Shown piece by piece: positions 6,440 through 10,886 of a stretch of DNA of 10,886 bases (positions within the stretch are counted from its first letter, which is position 1; every line of letters begins with the position of its first letter). The notes under the pieces were generated by a model. It made no database searches and was not told where the DNA came from. It saw only the letters and a program-made list of their open reading frames with translations. Origin of the DNA: Bacteroidota bacterium (GTDB taxonomy: Bacteria; Bacteroidota; Bacteroidia; Chitinophagales; UBA10324); contig DMRR01000018.1 in the NCBI GenBank assembly GCA_003455275.1, positions 1 through 10,886 on the forward strand, given 5' to 3'. A program made the position numbers and the translations under genes.

Positions 6440-6652
6440 TTACCTGTTGGGATTAACAAGTATACAGTCGGTTGTATCTGATTCCTGAATTATACAAGCG
6501 CTTGCTGCATCATTGGCGTTCTTACCGGAAACAACAGAGTTGGATACCGCATCTTTCGTTCTGTTATCTACACAGGTACAGTTATAACTTTTTGTGCAAG
6601 AAGCAACAATTATGACAACTAGGAAAAAAAAGGATGAAATCATTTTTTTCAT
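6440..6652 (-). CDS. Small four-cysteine lipoprotein, second copy
   Basis: A 70-residue predicted lipoprotein with a strongly hydrophobic signal and lipobox VASC (lipidated Cys19), followed by TKSY. The mature part has C25-x-C27, C53 and C63. It matches the layout of the lipoprotein at 2815-3039, with Y-x-C-x-C or Y-C-x-C near the lipid anchor, then D-A-x3-C-x2-Q-E and a last Cys. The rest of the sequence is divergent and rich in Ser, Asn and Asp. No catalytic motif is seen. It lies 57 bases downstream of the beta-propeller gene in the same direction, so the two may be co-transcribed. No clear promoter or terminator separates them. Its 3' end is 28 bases from the convergent ssrA 3' end. The function is unknown; it may bind metal or form disulfides in the periplasm. 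Confidence 0.75.
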   Translation of the reverse strand: MKKMISSFFFLVVIIVASCTKSYNCTCVDNRTKDAVSNSVVSGKNANDAASACIIQESDTTDCILVNPNR

Positions 6653-6709
6653 GATCTCTAAATACGAATTAAATCAAGAGAAGATGTTACAATTTTTAAT
6701 AAAAGTTTT

Positions 6710-7618
6710 TTAAGGCTTTTTCCCTTCATAACTCACAACAGCCAGCATATTCAGATCAGGAGAAAAAACGATTCTATAAAAATCCTTAAAAGGCTGTTTC
6801 GAAAAATCAAAAACTATTTTCCAGGTTTTATTTTCAAGACTGGCTGACCAAACTTTTCCTTTATTGCTAAGCCACACTTCATCATTAGGTCCAAGTGTAA
6901 AATCTTCCGCACCTTCAGGAAGAGGAATTTCGCCAACCACAGTTTTCTTTTCCAGATCATAAATCCTGATCTTCCAATCAAGAGAGTCATATTTCTTTAC
7001 ATAAAAAAGTTTATTGCTGTTTCGCGACTTAACCATACATCTGCCTATGTTATTATCAACTTCTGTCATGGATTGAGTAACTGTATTTGCAATATGAAGC
7101 GTGTTTTCTTTCCCGAGCCGAAAGAAGGCAACTTGATCTCCACCCAGCCAGCAGTAGTAACCTAAATCAGTTATATCAGAAAATAAAACTTTTCCTATCC
7201 CTCCACTGGAAGGGAAAGTCCAGAATCTTTGAGAAGAATCATCAGGCTCAACACGAATACATCCAATTTGAGATTTATCCGGACTCATCATTGGTGAATA
7301 TTCTTTATAATAATCGGTACTGAGAATTTTTTTTGAACTTCCATCAAGCAGGTTGAATTGATAAATATCTGTTTGATCCGAATTCAGTTCGCTCACATAA
7401 AATAGGCTATTAAGGGTTGGTGCAAACGAAGGTTGGTTATCGTATCCAGGATTATCAGTAATTTTTTTTGACGATACATATTCGTAACTTCCGTTAGTCA
7501 CATGTTTTAATTGAATCAACCAAACATCAGTTGATGGAAGTTGACTTTGTGCCATTAAACAATTGCAGTTTAATAACAAGATGAATAATGTTAGAAATTT
7601 AAGAAGCAAATTTTTCAT
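6710..7618 (-). CDS. Secreted TolB/PD40-like beta-propeller protein
   Basis: A 302-residue exported protein of unknown function. The signal peptide is about 1-24 (cleavage near LMAQ/S). A cysteine at 18 is in LLNC, which is a poor lipobox, so a soluble periplasmic or secreted product is favoured. The mature protein is built of propeller-like blades of the WD40-like PD40/TolB kind: NQPSFAP with FYVSEL and DIYQFNLLDG (about 61-93), YSPMMSPDKSQIGCIR (about 107-122), then weaker repeats (about 145-180, 195-235 and 240-265) and FSPDLNMLAVVS (285-296). No enzymatic domain accompanies the propeller, and the TolB N-terminal domain is absent, so it is not TolB itself. Such propellers usually bind partners. 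It precedes the small lipoprotein at 6440-6652 by 57 bases in the same direction. No consensus promoter was found upstream. Confidence 0.8.
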   Translation of the reverse strand: MKNLLLKFLTLFILLLNCNCLMAQSQLPSTDVWLIQLKHVTNGSYEYVSSKKITDNPGYDNQPSFAPTLNSLFYVSELNSDQTDIYQFNLLDGSSKKILSTDYYKEYSPMMSPDKSQIGCIRVEPDDSSQRFWTFPSSGGIGKVLFSDITDLGYYCWLGGDQVAFFRLGKENTLHIANTVTQSMTEVDNNIGRCMVKSRNSNKLFYVKKYDSLDWKIRIYDLEKKTVVGEIPLPEGAEDFTLGPNDEVWLSNKGKVWSASLENKTWKIVFDFSKQPFKDFYRIVFSPDLNMLAVVSYEGKKP

Positions 7619-7806
7619 GCAACATAGTTAAACAAAAAACATACTAATTTCAAAAATGGAAATTGGTTTTATATTAAAATCGGTTTTGGAAAATAATTTT
7701 CGCAATATCTTAAGTTTCTTAGGTCGATATAATTATTCATTCTGTTATAAGTTATTACTATAATCTTTCACTTTAAAAAGAACATCTTTGAGTAATTGAT
7801 TCATAC

Positions 7807-7840
7807 AAAAAAAAATGGCTGCCTTTTGGGCAGCCATTTT
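7807..7840 (-). terminator. Strong terminator of the OmpA-family gene
   Basis: On the minus strand AAAATGGCTGCC (7840-7829) pairs with GGCAGCCATTTT (7823-7812): a perfect 12-bp stem with a 5-base loop, followed by a further T-run to 7807. It lies 19 bases past the stop at 7859. The non-coding stretch from here to 7618 shows no other clear signal. Confidence 0.92.
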
Positions 7841-7858
7841 ATAATCAATAAAATCCAA

Positions 7859-9454
7859 TTATTTAATTTCAACATCAACTCTGCGGTTAACGCTGTAAGC
7901 TGTTTTTTGAAGCGGATTTTTCTCGCCATTAGTTGCAGTTTCAATTCTTCCTCCATCAATTCCGTAATACTTTACTAAGTAATCTTTTACTGCATTTGCG
8001 CGCTTCATTCCTAGGTCATTGTTGTAACCATCTGCGCCTCTTTCATCAGCGTTTCCGGTTAGTTTTATCTTAACTGAAGAGTTAGCTTTCATGTATTTTG
8101 CCAATTCACTCAACTCAGGATAGTACATAACTTTTACTTCGCTCTTATTTAAATCAAAGAAAATAGAAGTAGGAGTGTAGCCAGTGCTAACCTGAGTAGG
8201 GAAATCTTGCTTAATTGTTTTACCCTGGTAGTTAACTAAGGCTCCTGGTTTAGTGTTTGGCTCTTTATCGTTTACATCAGGAACACCATCGCCATCAGCA
8301 TCATTTGGTTTTCCGTCAGCATCAACAGTTGCTCCTTTTGGTGTAAAGAGATCCGCATCTTTAGAGTCAACAACACCATCACCATCAACATCCATACTAA
8401 CACCGGCGCCATCAACTTTATTTCCTGCTGCTGTGTTTGGTTCTTTATCAAAAATATCAGCCACTCCATCGTTATCAGAATCCTGTGTCATCTTACGCAT
8501 CTTATCAGCAAGTAATTGGTACTCATCATACATTGTTTCAGTTGGATCCATCCATTCTATGTAATCTTTATTTTCATCCTTTCCTACAAATTTGTATGTA
8601 AGAGAAAGAGAAGTAAGCATCCATTTATCATTAGATTTTTTTACAGCACTATTTAAGTCTCTAACATAAGCATCAAGCTTATCAGTAACTAAAAAATGAA
8701 CATCATTTTGAATTCCAAGATCAAGAGAGCGAGAAATTTTATATTTCAATCCAAATGACCATGGGAAATCAACTTCCATTGTTTTGCCAGTTGTTCCTCT
8801 TAGATAACCGCCAATTCTTGAGTTAGCTGTTTTTCCAACTGACCAAACACTGTCGTATGCTGCGCCATCAGCTATACTTCCATGAAGTCCTGCTCCGGGA
8901 ACAAAAGTGTCGCCCGGAAGATCATATATCTTTGAATCAAAACTCAATAACCCAACACCGAAAACAGTGTAGAATCCGATACGGCGATCGCTTTTAGGTT
9001 TTTGGTTTGCTTTCTTCAATGTCATTGAAAGATTTGATAGATTGACATACATATTCAATCCATAATTCATTACATTAGTTTTAAAATAAACCGGACCAGG
9101 AAAACCAAGTTTTTGATAAATGTTCTTGTCCTCAACCGTTACAGTTTCAGTATTAGAAATACCTACAAGCTTAGCATAGTTGAAATTCAATTGCGCACCA
9201 AAAACACTACTAAACATTCTGGTTGCAGATATTCCAAAACCAGGAGTCCACTCTGAAACTCCATTAGTTGATGTTCTTGCAAAGTCAAATGTTCTGATAT
9301 CAGTATAAGCACTGCTGATTCCGCCACGAAGGGAGATTGAAGTTCCAGTGTAATACTTTTTCCCTTCCATTTGCATTTGTGCACTTGCCGGTATGATGCT
9401 CGCAAATACAAGCGCCGCTAAAACCGGCAGAAAGAAAGTTTTTGTTGCTTTCAT
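7859..9454 (-). CDS. OmpA-family outer-membrane protein with TSP3 repeats
   Basis: A 531-residue outer-membrane protein that should tie the envelope to peptidoglycan. The signal peptide is about 1-26 (ending PASAQ). Residues about 35-290 form an N-terminal beta-rich barrel-like region with alternating aromatic strands, ending TYKF. An acidic linker with thrombospondin type 3 calcium-binding repeats follows (about 325-400: DSDNDGVADIFD, DVDGDGVVDSKD, DADGDGVPDVND). The OmpA C-terminal domain (about 428-531) contains IFFDLNKSEV and TGNADERG; D470 and R485 are the expected diaminopimelate-binding pair, and the end is SVNRRVDVEIK. The architecture and length are normal for Bacteroidota. It has its own promoter and terminator, so it is probably monocistronic and well expressed. 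Overlapping open frames on both strands in the repeat region are by-products of the GAT-rich repeats. Confidence 0.95.
   Translation of the reverse strand: MKATKTFFLPVLAALVFASIIPASAQMQMEGKKYYTGTSISLRGGISSAYTDIRTFDFARTSTNGVSEWTPGFGISATRMFSSVFGAQLNFNYAKLVGISNTETVTVEDKNIYQKLGFPGPVYFKTNVMNYGLNMYVNLSNLSMTLKKANQKPKSDRRIGFYTVFGVGLLSFDSKIYDLPGDTFVPGAGLHGSIADGAAYDSVWSVGKTANSRIGGYLRGTTGKTMEVDFPWSFGLKYKISRSLDLGIQNDVHFLVTDKLDAYVRDLNSAVKKSNDKWMLTSLSLTYKFVGKDENKDYIEWMDPTETMYDEYQLLADKMRKMTQDSDNDGVADIFDKEPNTAAGNKVDGAGVSMDVDGDGVVDSKDADLFTPKGATVDADGKPNDADGDGVPDVNDKEPNTKPGALVNYQGKTIKQDFPTQVSTGYTPTSIFFDLNKSEVKVMYYPELSELAKYMKANSSVKIKLTGNADERGADGYNNDLGMKRANAVKDYLVKYYGIDGGRIETATNGEKNPLQKTAYSVNRRVDVEIK
8255..8482 (-). 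repeat. TSP3-type Asp-rich repeats within the OmpA gene
   Basis: Three units of about 13-16 residues of the form D-x-D-x-D-G-V-x-D-x-x-D, with a partial DADG unit (378-381), encode a calcium-binding linker at residues 325-400. Units one and three share the tail DKEPNT, and their DNA is also similar, suggesting duplication within the gene. The calcium-binding role comes from family knowledge. Confidence 0.8.
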
Positions 9455-9498
9455 AATGTTCGTTGTTGATGTTTTTTGAATAGATTTTTGATTGGGGT

Positions 9499-9506
9499 CA
9501 AATATA
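9499..9506 (-). promoter_or_regulatory. -7 element of the OmpA-family gene promoter
   Basis: On the minus strand TATATTTG matches TAnnTTTG exactly. Transcription would start near 9493, giving an A-rich leader of about 40 bases before ATG 9454. The -33 region is only T-rich (TTTTTT) without a TTG. The remaining intergenic DNA (to 9694) shows no convincing structure. Confidence 0.55.
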
Positions 9507-9703
9507 TACAGATTGAGATATAAAAAATGGTTTCATTAAAAAATCACAACACCAAGTTGAGAATTGATGTCTACTTTTTTATCACACAGCTTTTTACTCG
9601 AATTGATTTAGTTAAGAATACAAATTTTAATGGGTGTGTTAAATATTTATTGTCGTTGTTCTGAATCAAACTTTTATTTTTTCAGCGCGTTAAAATGCTG
9701 GTT

Positions 9704-10408
9704 ATGAAAATAAAAAATACCTACTTATCTATTGTGGTTTTATTGGCTTTTCTAATTGCTTGTAAAAAAGATTCTATCATTCCTGCAGATGAAAGCGAAA
9801 AATATTTTCCGTTACAAGTAGGCCGATACACAATCTTTGATGTGGACTCAATTCATTTTAATGAAGTTACCATGCTGAGCGATACAACTCATTTTCAGAT
9901 CATGGAAAAAGTAATGTCGATGAGCGGGGACACTAGTTCAGGTTTTGTATATTCTATTTATCGTTACAGAAGAATGAACGATACACTTGGTTGGGATGAA
10001 ACAGACCAATGGAGTGCAACAATAAATAGTGGACGCGCTGAAAAAGTGGAAGAGAATCTTCGCTTTATAAAAATGGTTTTCCCAATTAGAGAAAATACAA
10101 AATGGCAGGGGAATAAATTTATTGATACTGTAGGCGGATTGGACAAATATTACGGATGGGTTTATGAATATAAAGATATAAATCAAGCAAAGCAGATTAA
10201 CAATTACATTCTTGATTCTACAGTTACAGTGACTGAGCAAGATGATGAGAACCTGATTGAAAAAGATTTTGAACAAGAAATTTATGCCAAAAACATTGGG
10301 CTTGTCTATCGGATAAAAGAGCATGTTTCAAAACAAAATACTTCCACGACTTGGGATCATCCTGAAAAGGGAACTATTTTAATAATGAAAGTAAACGAAA
10401 TACATTAA
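9704..10408 (+). CDS. Lipoprotein of unknown function
   Basis: A predicted lipoprotein of 234 residues from ATG 9704, or 237 if the in-frame ATG at 9695 is used. The 9704 start is preferred because it gives a standard MKIKN signal start and places the TAAAA stretch at 9691-9695 upstream, as is common in this phylum. The lipobox LIAC puts the lipidated Cys at residue 20, followed by KKD. The mature part opens with EKYFPLQVGRYTIFDVD, a pattern common at the start of Bacteroidota envelope lipoproteins, and is mostly beta-strand with many aromatic and acidic residues (for example WQGNKFIDT, YYGWVYEYKD). No catalytic motif or named domain is recognised. It is divergent from the OmpA-family gene, and its TAA stop directly abuts the stop of the TPR gene on the other strand. 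Confidence 0.8.
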   Translation: MKIKNTYLSIVVLLAFLIACKKDSIIPADESEKYFPLQVGRYTIFDVDSIHFNEVTMLSDTTHFQIMEKVMSMSGDTSSGFVYSIYRYRRMNDTLGWDETDQWSATINSGRAEKVEENLRFIKMVFPIRENTKWQGNKFIDTVGGLDKYYGWVYEYKDINQAKQINNYILDSTVTVTEQDDENLIEKDFEQEIYAKNIGLVYRIKEHVSKQNTSTTWDHPEKGTILIMKVNEIH

Positions 10409-10886
10409 TCACAGAGCTAATAATTTATCCTTAGCTTGTTTCTGAAATGGAGAATCGATTTCAGATAAATCCTTTAAAACCTTCTTAGCCTCAGTTATTT
10501 TATTTAAAGTAAAAAGAATGTTTGCCTTCTCCCACATTGCTTGTGGTTTTAATTTACTATTCAGTTTAATAACCTGATTTAAATTCATAATTGCCTTTTC
10601 ATTTTCTCCTGAAGTTTTATACTCCATTGCCTGATTAAATAAATCAGAAGATTTATCGATTGAAGTTGAATCTGTCAGGTTTTCGGTTGTTCCAATTTTG
10701 TATTCAGAACCTGTCATGGGTTCATCTTTAGTATTTGAATTTTTCTTTTGTTTTGAAAGTGTTTCAGTTGAAATTGGGCTATACTGAGGAACTCCAGAAT
10801 AAGAATTGTTTGGAGAAGTTACAGTTACAATTTCCGGTAAAGTTACATCCTGATCGATATTCTCATTTCCTTCAGGAATTAGGGAA
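10409..10886 (-). CDS. TPR-containing protein, C-terminal part only
   Basis: The frame ending at TGA (10411-10409) stays open to the window edge, so the gene is cut at its 5' end and 158 codons are visible. The ATG at 10717 is internal, because coding sequence continues upstream of it without a stop. The visible N-terminal part (about residues 1-75) is low-complexity, rich in Ser, Thr, Asn and Pro (for example TLPEIVTVTSPNN and STETLSKQKKN), and probably a disordered linker. Residues about 80-158 form helical tetratricopeptide-like repeats: LFNQAMEYKTSGENEKAIMN and AMWEKANILFTLNKITEAKK. In Bacteroidota such tails occur in membrane proteins with a cytoplasmic N-terminus, a transmembrane helix and a periplasmic TPR domain, some beside sigma factors; that is inference, as the N-terminus is missing. 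No terminator lies before the convergent gene. Confidence 0.75.
   Translation of the reverse strand, partial: SLIPEGNENIDQDVTLPEIVTVTSPNNSYSGVPQYSPISTETLSKQKKNSNTKDEPMTGSEYKIGTTENLTDSTSIDKSSDLFNQAMEYKTSGENEKAIMNLNQVIKLNSKLKPQAMWEKANILFTLNKITEAKKVLKDLSEIDSPFQKQAKDKLLAL

Noticed and set aside
7559..7567. Cysteine in LLNC of the propeller protein as a lipobox
   Set aside because: Asn at the -1 position does not fit the usual small residue, and a standard cleavage site (MAQ/S) follows a few residues later.
8255..8482. Periodic repeats that could suggest a CRISPR or minisatellite
   Set aside because: The units are in frame, imperfect and encode TSP3 motifs; there are no constant repeats with unique spacers.
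8253..8564. 103-codon plus-strand frame and a 65-codon second minus-strand frame over the OmpA repeats
   Set aside because: Both are by-products of the GAT/GAC-rich TSP3 repeats in the OmpA-family gene. Their translations are low-complexity Ser/Thr/Pro- or Met/Leu-rich.
9938..10324. 128-codon minus-strand frame
   Set aside because: Antisense shadow of the lipoprotein gene. The lipoprotein frame has a lipobox and normal composition; the shadow is an improbable Phe/Ile/Cys-rich string.

Overview
The window looks like a chromosomal segment of a Bacteroidota bacterium, probably Sphingobacteriia/Chitinophagia-like. The signs are AT-rich DNA, promoter elements of the TAnnTTTG type, start codons without Shine-Dalgarno sequences, signal peptides ending in AQ, many lipoproteins, an OmpA protein with TSP3 repeats, a carboxypeptidase-regulatory/TonB-plug/von Willebrand A fusion protein, and a tmRNA whose tag (GNTSYRMAA) has the Bacteroidota form G-x-x-[NS]-Y-x-[LM]-A-A. 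The family assignments are firm; the genus is not.

Layout. Positions 1-306 hold the tail of an upstream gene, its plus-strand terminator, and the minus-strand terminator of the next gene. A large envelope vWA protein (307-2646, minus) is divergent from a small four-cysteine lipoprotein (2815-3039, plus). The lipoprotein is followed by a terminator whose T-tract runs into the start codon of a MauE-thioredoxin membrane fusion (3095-4159, plus). That gene overlaps tail-to-tail by 8 bp with a secreted GH20 beta-N-acetylhexosaminidase (4152-5951, minus). The stretch 5952-6439 has no protein gene: it contains ssrA (tmRNA, 6047-6411, plus), its promoter and a 12-bp operator-like palindrome. Next, on the minus strand, come a second four-cysteine lipoprotein (6440-6652), a secreted beta-propeller protein (6710-7618), and an OmpA-family protein (7859-9454) with a strong terminator. 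A lipoprotein of unknown function (about 9704-10408, plus) abuts, with no gap, the end of a TPR-containing protein (10409 to beyond 10886, minus) that is cut by the window edge.

Functionally this is mostly a cell-envelope neighbourhood: peptidoglycan-linked OmpA, amino-sugar glycan hydrolysis, periplasmic thiol redox chemistry, small cysteine-rich lipoproteins and a vWA adhesion or assembly factor. The exception is the housekeeping ribosome-rescue RNA ssrA. No mobile element, CRISPR array or horizontally acquired cassette is visible. The most notable points are the tmRNA tag, the shared palindromic double stop at 4151-4160, the promoter-like box inside the terminator at 3063-3094, and the pair of related four-cysteine lipoproteins.
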